Of a stretch of DNA of 27,589 bases, positions 17,467 to 24,611 are shown piece by piece. Source of the stretch: JADFWK01 sp035527895 (GTDB lineage Bacteria; Desulfobacterota; DSM-4660; Desulfatiglandales; B25-G16); contig DATKZQ010000196.1 in NCBI GenBank assembly GCA_035527895.1, positions 1 through 27,589 on the forward strand, in the 5' to 3' direction. The position numbers were made by a program, and so were the translations under genes. Positions within the stretch are counted from its first letter, which is position 1, and every line of letters begins with the position of its first letter. The notes under the pieces were generated by a model. It saw nothing but the letters and a program-made list of their open reading frames with translations. It was not told the DNA's origin and did not search any database.

Positions 17467-18402
17467 TTAGATCCTTTCGGCCACCCTCATTATTGCGCTT
17501 CTGGATCTCGGGTTCGCAATGAGTTCGGCCTGGCTGGGTCTCAGCCCTTTTTTCGTTAAAACCCTCATGAGAGCAGGCCCCGAGTCGGGAAGGTCTGGGA
17601 GCTTTCGTGGATGCCTACCAACGTCCTTCCGCTCACGAAAGGCCTGCTTTACGAGCCTGTCTTCCAACGAATGATACGATATCACCACCAACCGTCCTCC
17701 GCTCCTCAGTATTGAGGGTGCCTTGCTCAGAAAATCCGCTATGTTCTGCAGTTCCCCATTAACAGCTATTCTAAGGGCCTGGAAGGTCTTGGTGGCTGGG
17801 TGTATTTTTCTAGGGCGATGCTTTAAAGGAATAGTGGTTTCAATGAGCCGTGCCAACTGTCGGCTTGTCGTTACAGGCCCTTTTCGCCTTTCTTCAATTA
17901 TGGCCCGGGCAATTCTTTTTGCCCATCTCTCCTCAGCGTAATGCCATAGAAATTCTTGCAGCCTTTCCATGGAAATGGTGTTAATGAGTTCACATGCACT
18001 TAACCCGTGATCTTGATCCATCCTCATATCAAGGGGCTCGTCCTTCAAAAAGCTAAAGCCCCTTCCTGAGTGCTCCAGTTGATACGATGACAGACCAAGA
18101 TCCAGTAAGATGCCGTGTACGTTGCCGATACCAGCTTGTTGTAATACCCTATCTAAATCGGCGTAGCTCCCCTTGACCAGTCTGACGCTGTCGCCGAACG
18201 AAGCCAATTGCTCCTCGGCCAATCGTAAAGAGGTTCTATCAACATCGAGGCAAATCAATCTCCCTTCGGGGGCTATCCTCTTGCAGATCTCAAGACTGTG
18301 CCCGCCCGTTCCAGCGGTTCCGTCAACGTATATGCCGTCAGGAGCAGTGATCAGATACGTCGCAGCCTCATCAACCATCACCGGTTGATGAGCGGTAAGC
18401 AT
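17467..18402 (-). CDS. rsmH: 16S rRNA (cytosine-1402-N4)-methyltransferase RsmH (MraW)
   Basis: SAM-dependent methyltransferase that modifies C1402 in the 16S rRNA decoding site. The 311-residue protein has HQPVMVDEA at the N-terminus, the SAM loop VDGTAGTGGHSLE (26-38), DLGLSSYQLEHSGRGFSF, PLDMRMD (126-132) and a C-terminal SYHSLEDRLVKQAFR block, all standard for MraW/RsmH. The ATG is preceded by GAGGAGG with five bases between. It lies 12 bases after mraZ, the usual pairing at the head of dcw clusters. Confidence 0.98.
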   Translation of the reverse strand: MLTAHQPVMVDEAATYLITAPDGIYVDGTAGTGGHSLEICKRIAPEGRLICLDVDRTSLRLAEEQLASFGDSVRLVKGSYADLDRVLQQAGIGNVHGILLDLGLSSYQLEHSGRGFSFLKDEPLDMRMDQDHGLSACELINTISMERLQEFLWHYAEERWAKRIARAIIEERRKGPVTTSRQLARLIETTIPLKHRPRKIHPATKTFQALRIAVNGELQNIADFLSKAPSILRSGGRLVVISYHSLEDRLVKQAFRERKDVGRHPRKLPDLPDSGPALMRVLTKKGLRPSQAELIANPRSRSAIMRVAERI

Positions 18403-18414
18403 TTTATCCTCCTC

Positions 18415-18873
18415 TCAGATTCCAAGATTAGAGAGAGATTGACTTGCCTCTGGAAAGGTGTCTCTTACCCGGTCGAACTCGTCCTCCCACTTTACCTTAT
18501 CCCATATTTCAAATCTGGTCAGATGGCCAACCAATACCACCTCTTTCTTTAATCCGGCCAACCCCCTCAGGTCCGGGGTAATAAGTATCCGATTCTGCTT
18601 CAAAGCGCACTCTACAGCACCGGACACAAAGTAGCGTAGGTAGATAGTGGCGGCGTTGTCGAAGAGCGGAAGATTTACGGCTTTATCCTTTATTTTCTGC
18701 CAATCATCTCTTGCAAATGCCACCAAACAATTGTTAAGATTGGTCACTACCAGGGACAAATCGCCCTTTTGGTTCAAAACCTCCCTAAAACGAGTCGGGA
18801 TCGCCAATCGCCCCTTCTCATCGAGGGTATGTCGAGACCTGCCTTCAAAGAATTTCGGCTGGAGGTTTTCCAT
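18415..18873 (-). CDS. mraZ: Transcriptional regulator MraZ
   Basis: DNA-binding protein of the MraZ family with two SpoVT-AbrB-type folds that, in species studied, represses its own dcw operon by binding GTGG-type repeats. The first domain has FFEGRSRHTLDEKGRLAIPTR and the second VECALKQNRILITPDLRGL. The frame opens at ATG 18,933, but that codon overlaps the -35 hexamer and the longer frame would run through the operator. ATG 18,873, giving 152 residues beginning MENLQPKFFEG, matches the family length and lies downstream of the inferred transcription start. No strong ribosome binding site precedes it. It is the first gene of the operon. Confidence 0.96.
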   Translation of the reverse strand: MENLQPKFFEGRSRHTLDEKGRLAIPTRFREVLNQKGDLSLVVTNLNNCLVAFARDDWQKIKDKAVNLPLFDNAATIYLRYFVSGAVECALKQNRILITPDLRGLAGLKKEVVLVGHLTRFEIWDKVKWEDEFDRVRDTFPEASQSLSNLGI

Positions 18874-18880
18874 CAAAATG

Positions 18881-18926
18881 TACCACTTTTTACCACTTTC
18901 TCCCACTTTTAACAAAATTTGCCCAT
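18881..18926 (-). promoter_or_regulatory. MraZ operator boxes
   Basis: On the minus strand three GTGG[G/T] boxes occur at exact 10-base spacing (CCAC on the plus strand at 18,883, 18,893 and 18,903). A fourth, ATGGGC, lies 20 bases upstream of the last (18,921-18,926). This matches the known MraZ target: direct TGGG-like repeats separated by 5 bases. The boxes cover the -10 region and inferred start of transcription, as expected for autorepression. A similar single AAAAAGTGGT lies about 90 bases further upstream (near 18,993). Confidence 0.8.
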
Positions 18927-18933
18927 TTGTCAA
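18906..18933 (-). promoter_or_regulatory. Promoter of the dcw operon (Pmra)
   Basis: A perfect TTGACA (18,933-18,928) is followed after 16 bases by TAAAAG (18,911-18,906), four of six matches to a sigma-70 -10 element. Initiation would fall near 18,899, leaving a leader of about 25 bases before mraZ ATG 18,873. The -35 call is strong; the -10 is weaker. Confidence 0.65.
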
Positions 18934-19114
18934 GGAAAAAAATGCACAATCCCGATATTTATTGTCTGAAATCAGATACTAATCCATTTTGACCACTTTT
19001 TCTCCTTTGCATTTTTTGCCCCTGCTGGTAAACTCATGCTCTCTGCTCAGCGTTTGGGCTGCCACCGGTAGGCTAGAACCCTTGAGCTGTCCCCCCCCCC
19101 ATTTCTTCTGATTC

Positions 19115-19157
19115 ATAATGCCTTAACGAGCACCAACAGTAGGCATTATTGCTCGTT
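19115..19157. repeat. Two interleaved inverted repeats in the divergent spacer
   Basis: Arm A ATAATGCCT (19,115-19,123) pairs with AGGCATTAT (19,141-19,149). Arm B AACGAGCA (19,125-19,132) pairs with TGCTCGTT (19,150-19,157). The order is A-B-A'-B', so either hairpin (9 or 8 bp, each with a 17-base loop) can form, but not both as simple hairpins. B-B' is followed by further T bases. It lies about 60 bases upstream of the flavin reductase gene and could be a pseudoknot, an alternating RNA switch or a protein-binding site. A run of ten C (19,091-19,100) lies just upstream. Confidence 0.7.
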
Positions 19158-19217
19158 TTGTAGAACATGGGTTATTGACCGCTAAATCCTGAACACTGGT
19201 AAAAAAGGAGGAAGATG

Positions 19218-19772
19218 ATGAAGAAAACCAAGCTCGGCCCGCAGACATTGCTCTTTCCCATGCCGGCGGCTTTGGTTGGCGCCACAGTAGACGGAAAGGC
19301 GAATTTCATGACTGCTGCATGGTGCGCCATTGCAGCCCTAAAACCGCCATCTATTGCCGTGGCTATCAACAAGATGCGATACACCCTTAAGGGGATTCGG
19401 GAACATGGCACATTCTCTATTAATGTTCCATCATCGGACATGGTCAAGAACGTCGATTTCTGCGGTATCTACTCGGGTAGGGACAAGGATAAGACGCAGG
19501 TCTTTACCGTTTTCAACGGCGAACTGGAAACAGCGCCCCTCATCGAGGAGTGTCCGGTAAACCTCGAATGCAAAGTGCTTCACCTGTTGGATCTGGGAAG
19601 CCATATTCTGGTGGTCGGTGAAATCAAGGAGACCTTCATCGCCGAGGCATGCCTCACCGATGGTAAAGCAGATCCCCAAAAGATCGATCCTCTCGTCTTT
19701 ACCACCGGCACGAGCAAGTATTACCGCCTTGGAGAGCAAATCGCACCGGCATTCCGGGTAGGGAAAGAATAA
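19218..19772 (+). CDS. Flavin reductase-like FMN-binding protein
   Basis: About 184 residues with the fold pattern of the flavin reductase-like family (split-barrel FMN binding, PF01613 type). The order is LLFPMPAALVGATVDGKANFMTAAWCAIAALKPPS split over two strands, then AVAINKMRYTLKGIREHGTFSINVPS, which is typical of the flavin site, then CKVLHLLDLGSHILVVGEI. Such proteins bind FMN and either reduce free flavin or transfer electrons; the partner here is unknown. Two ATGs are adjacent; 19,218 is preferred because GGAGG (19,207-19,211) is six bases away, against three for 19,215. A terminator follows, so it is probably monocistronic and separate from the ferredoxin/AOR genes. Confidence 0.85.
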   Translation: MKKTKLGPQTLLFPMPAALVGATVDGKANFMTAAWCAIAALKPPSIAVAINKMRYTLKGIREHGTFSINVPSSDMVKNVDFCGIYSGRDKDKTQVFTVFNGELETAPLIEECPVNLECKVLHLLDLGSHILVVGEIKETFIAEACLTDGKADPQKIDPLVFTTGTSKYYRLGEQIAPAFRVGKE

Positions 19773-19873
19773 CCGCTTGCCTCCCCGAGTATTACCGGAC
19801 AGGAGAGGATCGGCTCAATCATTCGGAGAGATTCCCCTCTTCGGATAACCGCTCGGGCATGACCCGCTTCATA

Positions 19874-19901
19874 GGTTGGGCCCCGCTAACCCCTTTTTTT
19901 T
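19874..19901 (+). terminator. Rho-independent terminator after the flavin reductase gene
   Basis: Stem GGTTGG (19,874-19,879) pairs with CTAACC (19,886-19,891; one G-T pair) around the loop GCCCCG, followed by CC and a run of eight T. It lies about 100 bases after the flavin reductase stop and separates it from the ferredoxin gene. Confidence 0.75.
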
Positions 19902-20013
19902 CTCCGAGTTATTCACGGCCATCTTTTTTTTGGATAAAATAGGTGTAAGCCAACCTGCTGAAAATGATACCATCAATATATCCGAGCAAATCATGTAACG
20001 GAGTGTACAACGT

Positions 20014-20445
20014 ATGAAGATTCTCAGGGCCAGCCGAATGGACCGGTGTATCGGGTGTTTCTCCTGTTCGCTCACGTGCGCGCGCGTTGTGCACAAGAGC
20101 CTATCGTGGAGCCGTTCCGGTATCCGCATTCACTCTGCCGCGGGACTGAGCACCGGGTTTGAGGCCCAGGTTTGCCTGGCCTGCACCCATGCCCCCTGTG
20201 CCGATGCCTGCCCCACCGGCGCCTTTAGCCAACGGAGGGGCGGTGGGGTAATAGTTAAGCGGGATCTCTGTATCCGGTGCGGTGAATGCGCCCGTGCCTG
20301 CCCGGTCAACGCCATACTCATGGACCCGGAGCTGGGCGACCCCATTGTTTGCATCCACTGCGGCCAATGCGTCTCCTTTTGTCCCCACGACTGCTTGGAA
20401 ATGGTTCAAGGCCATGTCATCAAGGAGGCGATCCATGAAGGATGA
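20014..20445 (+). CDS. Ferredoxin-like subunit with four [4Fe-4S] clusters (AOR-associated)
   Basis: Iron-sulfur electron-transfer protein of 143 residues. Four cysteine groups are visible: C12-C15-C18-C22, C54-C57-C62-C66, C86-C89-C92-C96 and C113-C116-C119-C123, plus an extra C127. This gives sixteen ligands, enough for four [4Fe-4S] clusters. No signal peptide or membrane segment is seen, so it should be cytoplasmic. It overlaps the AOR-family gene by 11 bases, and that gene's ribosome binding site lies inside its end, which implies a stable complex. Known parallels are the small electron-transfer subunits paired with tungsten AOR-type enzymes (AorA of aromatic-degrading bacteria, BamC of benzoyl-CoA reductase). 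Only the redox role is secure. Confidence 0.88.
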   Translation: MKILRASRMDRCIGCFSCSLTCARVVHKSLSWSRSGIRIHSAAGLSTGFEAQVCLACTHAPCADACPTGAFSQRRGGGVIVKRDLCIRCGECARACPVNAILMDPELGDPIVCIHCGQCVSFCPHDCLEMVQGHVIKEAIHEG

Positions 20446-22177
20446 CCGCCGATACCGCGTCATGGTGTACGATCTCGGGAGACAAATGGGCAAGGTCGAA
20501 TACCTGGATACTGCCGAAGGCTTTCTCGGCGGAAGCGGGCTGGCCGCCAGGTTATTCGAAACGTACGGTCGCCCCGGGGACCCTTACGATCATCCCGGTC
20601 AGCCGCTGATTTTTGCAATCGGACCTTTGACGGGCTACTTTCCGCTCATGAGCAAGGTTGTGATGGGCTTCGTCTCGCCTTACAACAGCCAATACGCCGA
20701 AAGCCACGCCGGGGGCAGGCTTGCCCTGGCTCTTCGCTTCTCCGGTTACCACGGCCTGGTCCTGACCGGCCAGGCCCACATCCCGTCTTGTTTCGTGCTC
20801 GGGCATGACTCGTTGGGCCTCCTGGACGTGCATTACCTGTGGGGCATGGATGTGTTCAAGGCAGGCAAGATTCTGCGCAAGATCCACGGCCGCGGCTCGG
20901 GCAACAGGAGCATCATCCGCATCGGGCCGGCCGGGGAGAACGGCTGCTCGTTCGCCTCCATCAACGTAGACTCCTACCGCCACTTCGGCAGGCTGGGCTG
21001 CGGTTCGGCCATGGGTGTAAAGAACCTGAAGGGGATCATCATCCAGGGAGACGGAAGCCTGGACCTTCCCCCCGGCAAGGACTACCGGCGACTGTACGAA
21101 AGCATCTATAAACAGATGACCGAAACCGAGGCGATGTGCAAGTATCACGACCTTGGCACACCGGTTAACGTGATGGCTCTAAATGAGCTGAATGCCCTAC
21201 CATGGCGAAATATGCAGAAAACCTCTGATGATGGAGCGGAGCAGGTCTCCGGGGAGAGATTCGCCGCGGACCTACTGCTTCGAAAGACGGCGTGCTCGGG
21301 GTGCCCGGTTGGGTGCATCCACGTAGGTCTGTTGCGCGAGCAGTTCGCTGAACAGCACGAGTTCGTATACCGCCAGGTCAGCTACGACCACGAGCCCATC
21401 TTCTCGGCAGGGACCATGCTGGACATAACCAATGCCAAGGACGTCTTGACCCTTTTGGAGCGCATGGACAACGTCGGTCTTGACGTGATGAGCGCCGGGG
21501 TTTCCCTGGCCTGGGCCACCGAGGCCTTGGACAAAGGAATTATCTCGGAAAAAGAGACGCTGGTCCCGCTCGAGTTCGGCAGTGTTGAGGGCTATTGCCA
21601 TGCCATCGACCACCTTTGCAGACAGACCAATGAATTCTACCAGACCCTGGCCAGGGGCACAAAGGCCGCTGCCAATGCGTATGGAGGAAAGGACTTCGCA
21701 TGTGTTTTAGGCCAGGAGATGGCCGGGTATGCCACCGGAGAGGTGTTCTACGTGTCTCAGGCATACGGGTTCAGACATTCGCATCTGGACACCGCCGGCT
21801 ATTCATACGACCAGAAGGCAGGGGATAAGTCAATCGACACCACGATCTCGTTCCTGCTTAAGGAAGAAGCAGCACGGGTTATGCTCACGTGCATGGTGTC
21901 GTGCCTCTTCGCCCGCGGGGTCTACAACCAAGAACGCATCGAGGAGGCGCTCACGGTCATCGGCCGCCGTGACATGGCCGAGGCCTTGCCACAGAGCGTT
22001 ACCGAGGTCCAAAAGGCCAGATGGAGGCTCAAGTACGCCACCGGATATGACCCCACCCAGATCGACATCCCCACACGCCTTAAGGAAACGGTCAACTGGA
22101 AGGGCCCACTAGACGAAAACTTCATGCTCGAACTCGCCCGGCGATACATAGTCGCCATAGAGGGCATGGTTCCGTAG
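20435..22177 (+). CDS. Aldehyde:ferredoxin oxidoreductase family protein (tungsten/molybdenum pterin)
   Basis: About 580 residues in the AOR family, which carry a bis-pterin tungsten or molybdenum centre and one [4Fe-4S] cluster and typically oxidise aldehydes to acids with ferredoxin. Visible are LGGSGLAARLF near 31-41, AGGRLALALRFSGYHGLVLTG (92-112, split here at GYHG), the FGRLGCGSAMGVKNLKG block (184-200), the cluster ligands CSGCPVGC (287-294), NVGLDVMSAGVSLAWATEA (346-364), and a late C486/C490 pair, one of which is the likely fourth ligand. A recognisable DPRG-type motif is missing where it is usually found (about 430-458: GYATGEVFYVSQAYGFRHSH). I chose ATG 20,435 because AAGGAGG lies six bases upstream; the open frame extends further upstream inside the ferredoxin gene. 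The substrate is unknown. Confidence 0.88.
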   Translation: MKDDRRYRVMVYDLGRQMGKVEYLDTAEGFLGGSGLAARLFETYGRPGDPYDHPGQPLIFAIGPLTGYFPLMSKVVMGFVSPYNSQYAESHAGGRLALALRFSGYHGLVLTGQAHIPSCFVLGHDSLGLLDVHYLWGMDVFKAGKILRKIHGRGSGNRSIIRIGPAGENGCSFASINVDSYRHFGRLGCGSAMGVKNLKGIIIQGDGSLDLPPGKDYRRLYESIYKQMTETEAMCKYHDLGTPVNVMALNELNALPWRNMQKTSDDGAEQVSGERFAADLLLRKTACSGCPVGCIHVGLLREQFAEQHEFVYRQVSYDHEPIFSAGTMLDITNAKDVLTLLERMDNVGLDVMSAGVSLAWATEALDKGIISEKETLVPLEFGSVEGYCHAIDHLCRQTNEFYQTLARGTKAAANAYGGKDFACVLGQEMAGYATGEVFYVSQAYGFRHSHLDTAGYSYDQKAGDKSIDTTISFLLKEEAARVMLTCMVSCLFARGVYNQERIEEALTVIGRRDMAEALPQSVTEVQKARWRLKYATGYDPTQIDIPTRLKETVNWKGPLDENFMLELARRYIVAIEGMVP

Positions 22178-22180
22178 CCG

Positions 22181-22213
22181 GGCGGGGCCATTGCTGACCC
22201 CGCCTTTGTGTCT
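22181..22213 (+). terminator. Terminator-like hairpin after the AOR gene
   Basis: GGCGGGG (22,181-22,187) pairs perfectly with CCCCGCC (22,198-22,204) around a ten-base loop and is followed by TTTGTGTCTT. The stem is strong, the T run is broken. It sits 3 bases after the AOR stop codon and probably ends the ferredoxin/AOR transcript. Confidence 0.6.
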
Positions 22214-22240
22214 TGCTGGTAGAACGACTTGAAGCGGATC

Positions 22241-22405
22241 TTACCTGCACGACCTGTCGGCTGCGGTTCCGATGAAGCACCCACCACCGCCTGCGCCTCC
22301 TGCTGCCATAGGTTCGGAGACAGGGGCCATGATTTGAATGTTGTCCACTAATACTACGGTATCAACTTGTGCATCCCCTGAATCTCCAACACAAAACTCC
22401 AGAGT
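22241..22405 (-). pseudogene. Remnant of a secreted-protein C-terminus (CFIATA-type motif)
   Basis: The minus strand encodes about 54 residues that look like the tail of a larger exported protein. LEFCVGDSGDAQVDTVVLVD followed by NIQI resembles the last strands of choice-of-anchor-type extracellular domains. After it comes a glycine run and GGGGCFIGTAAD, close to the CFIATAAYG motif seen at the ends of many deltaproteobacterial surface proteins. The frame stops seven residues after the motif and lacks the usual longer tail. Upstream the frame runs into unrelated sequence, with no domain of the expected size. I read it as a degraded fragment. The family match is from memory of motifs, not a search. 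Confidence 0.45.
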
Positions 22406-22612
22406 GCGTGGGCGTATATTCCTGCTCCTGGGTTTGGGATAAGAGGAGCATAGCATCGGTAAAGAGGGGAATTGATAAGATGTGCTCAACTCATGGCGCT
22501 CCATGAAGTTCCACCGGCGAGGAGTGTTCGACAATTCCTGCCGCAAGGATTTTTTCGTGGCGCCCGGGTTTATTCGAAATAGCCTCTAGAGATTCACCCC
22601 ATCAAAAGAATC

Positions 22613-22641
22613 TTGACAAACAATATCATAATAAATAAACT
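22613..22641 (+). promoter_or_regulatory. Sigma-70-type promoter of the HTH gene
   Basis: TTGACA (22,613-22,618) and TAAACT (22,636-22,641) are separated by 17 bases in a strongly AT-rich stretch. A start near 22,648 would leave a leader of about 24 bases before ATG 22,672. Confidence 0.6.
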
Positions 22642-22671
22642 AAAAAAACAAATCACACAAAATAGGCAAAA

Positions 22672-23121
22672 ATGAAAAAAAGGGCATTTACCACATCCGA
22701 AATCGCTGAGATCTCTCATCATTCGAGGGAAACCGTTAAACGATGGCTGGAAAAGAGGGAGATTAAGGGATACCGTGTCGGGAACTCCGGGCATTGGCGG
22801 GTGCTACCGAAGGATTTGGCTGCCTTTCTGGAGGCTAATAACATCCCATTCCCGGAACCTGCGGAAATAGGTATCGACCTTAAGACTCTCACAGATCCTG
22901 AAAACCAGACCACATTCTGTTGGGAGTACTACGAGACGAGGGTAGATGATCATGTCCGACCCGAGGAAAGGTGTGAGGATTGCCTTGTCCACAAGGTTAA
23001 ATCCATCAACTGCTATGCCCTGAGAGAAGAGGTGGGTCACAAGAAGATCTACTGCAAGCATTCGTGCGCTGATTGTACTTACTTTCATTTTCTCCGGAAA
23101 GAGCTATTACCCGAAATGTGA
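22672..23121 (+). CDS. HTH DNA-binding protein with cysteine-rich C-terminal domain
   Basis: The 149-residue protein starts with an excisionase/MerR-type helix-turn-helix: FTTSEIAEISHHSRETVKRW, then a wing-like GYRVGNSGHWRV, then a helix DLAAFLEANN (about residues 6-57). The second half holds seven cysteines (C83, C101, C104, C114, C128, C132, C135) in CWEYYE, CEDC, NCYALREEVGH, YC and SCADC. This suggests a zinc- or iron-sulfur-binding sensor domain. I know similar HTH plus cysteine proteins from deltaproteobacteria but have no function for them. Its own promoter is visible; the only ribosome-binding candidate is a weak AGG. A redox- or metal-responsive regulator is a guess from domain layout. 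Confidence 0.8.
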   Translation: MKKRAFTTSEIAEISHHSRETVKRWLEKREIKGYRVGNSGHWRVLPKDLAAFLEANNIPFPEPAEIGIDLKTLTDPENQTTFCWEYYETRVDDHVRPEERCEDCLVHKVKSINCYALREEVGHKKIYCKHSCADCTYFHFLRKELLPEM

Positions 23122-23310
23122 GGGGGTACTCGGCTGTACTCGGGATGACGTCCCTGTTTTCCCATATTGAAGGAAAGGCCCGACTCAATTTCAGAGGTTG
23201 CAGTTTCCTCCGTGGAAGATCATCTCAAAGATCACGGGTTATTCCCGGTACATCCAAATCCCAACCCCACGTGAGAGAGTAACCAAGGGTGTGGGGAGGA
23301 GGTAAGAGGG

Positions 23311-24054
23311 ATGCAGTGCCCAATATGCAACAAAAATGTCGAGGAGCATAAGGTTTTTTGCCCTTGTTGTAGCTGGGAGTTCAAACCGGATCTCCATGAT
23401 CTACCGTCTGAAAAAAAAGCAGCATATGATGAGCGGGTGAGAATAGCGCGTGAGAACTGGCGCGCCCTTCGACTATACCGCGAACTCGACCGAGAAGCTC
23501 TCAAGACTCTTTCGGAAGAACCTGGCCGGGCAACCCCGGAACCAGAAAAGACGCGCAGAAAGATCCTGTTCTGCACCGATCTTCATGCCAGCTCGGACTA
23601 CGCCTTTGCGTCTGCCTTGGATTTGGCCGAACGCTCCGGGGCCGAGCTCATTATCCTGCATGTCCTCGGGTCCCCCCACCGTTATTCGGGGCTCATTACA
23701 ACTGCAGAGGGGGAGGCCTGGGCATCCGATGAGGTGTTTGACAAGACAAAAGAGAGGCTCAAAGAGTACTACTTCTGTCGTATCGAAGAGGAAAACCCCC
23801 GGTGGGTCCGTGTTGCGGTAAAAGGTGGGACCCCGTGGATCGAAATCCTTCGATTTGCTCGGAAGGAGAAAGTGGATCGCATCGTGATCGGGCCCTATAC
23901 AATCCACGATCCGCGTCTCGGCCTGGATCTGGAGAGACCACGCTTGGGCGAAAACGCGGAAAAGGTCATTCTTCAGGCTCACTGTCCCGTATGTGTGGTC
24001 ACCTCCCCCAAACAGCGGCTCAGCTTTGAGAATGAGGAGGTCAAATCATCCTGA
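23311..24054 (+). CDS. Universal stress protein with N-terminal zinc ribbon
   Basis: The 247-residue protein has CPIC (3-6) and CPCC (17-20), forming a zinc-ribbon-like knuckle, then a charged helical linker (about 30-80), then a UspA-type domain (84-233). The UspA domain begins KILFCTDLHASSDYAFASA, with the nucleotide-binding aspartate at 90, continues GAELIILHVLG, and ends IVIGPY (192-197) and HCPVCVV. The usual ATP motif G-2x-G-9x-G(S/T) is not clean: the glycine-serine step is replaced by LGENAEK (212-218). ATP binding is therefore uncertain. A GGAGGAGG stretch precedes the ATG. It is 189 bases after the HTH gene. Its role (stress or redox signalling) is inferred from the family only. Confidence 0.85.
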   Translation: MQCPICNKNVEEHKVFCPCCSWEFKPDLHDLPSEKKAAYDERVRIARENWRALRLYRELDREALKTLSEEPGRATPEPEKTRRKILFCTDLHASSDYAFASALDLAERSGAELIILHVLGSPHRYSGLITTAEGEAWASDEVFDKTKERLKEYYFCRIEEENPRWVRVAVKGGTPWIEILRFARKEKVDRIVIGPYTIHDPRLGLDLERPRLGENAEKVILQAHCPVCVVTSPKQRLSFENEEVKSS

Positions 24055-24611
24055 TTTTACAGGGCCGATCCTCATACGGTGCATCGGGTATGGAGAAATG
24101 AACCACCCTGCAGCCCCGATTTGACGGGATCTCCGCCATGATTCCGGCGGACAAGTCCTCTTCGCTTCGACAAGTCGCCGACGCGCCAAAGCCGCTATGG
24201 CGACGCTGCGCTGCAGGGAATTATCAAGTTAAATGATTGCCATCTTCGTGAGCGTTGCGCTCTAAGATCATTTCACCTGCGGGAAAATAAAGGACCGACC
24301 GATTCGAGAAGGCGGCCCAGTCCCTCACCGTTTGTTGGGCCATAGGCACGAGGCGATGCGTGCATGGTTTCTCATCTAACCTTAAACATCGAGATCATAA
24401 CATCCTCCCCCTCCCCTCCATCCCCTCCTGCCAGGGGAAGGGATGTATGGTGCAGTAACCCGTTGTGAGTAGATTCTATCCGATACCGATACGATCTACT
24501 TGCATAACACTAGAAGGATTTCTGCTTCTGCTTCATAACGCTATTGATTTATTTGGCTGTGGGGAGTAAAGTGTATACGTAACAAATAGATAACATCCAG
24601 GGAGGTAGAAT
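24055..24611. other. 557-base stretch without a recognisable gene
   Basis: No open frame here has a family I recognise or a good start site. The stretch has two notable hairpins. GTCGCC/GGCGAC lies near 24,174-24,205. CATCCCCTCCT (24,419-24,429) pairs with AGGGG-AA-GGGATG (24,433-24,445) through a three-base loop and a two-base bulge, without a T run. Minus-strand fragments near 24,240-24,370 are too short to assign. It separates the metabolic genes from the toxin-antitoxin zone and may be decayed sequence. Confidence 0.5.

Noticed and set aside
20282..20434. Upstream extension of the AOR reading frame
   Set aside because: It runs through the ferredoxin gene in another frame; the ATG at 20,435 has a strong ribosome binding site and family-like N-terminus.
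20552..21148. Minus-strand open frame of 198 codons
   Set aside because: Antisense to the conserved N-terminal half of the AOR gene in a GC-rich stretch where shadow frames are common.
23473..23982. Minus-strand open frame of 169 codons
   Set aside because: Antisense to the universal stress protein gene, with no domain pattern.
24055..24611. tRNA gene or attachment site in the gene-free stretch
   Set aside because: No cloverleaf arms or TTCRANNC-like T-loop with matching acceptor could be found by eye on either strand.
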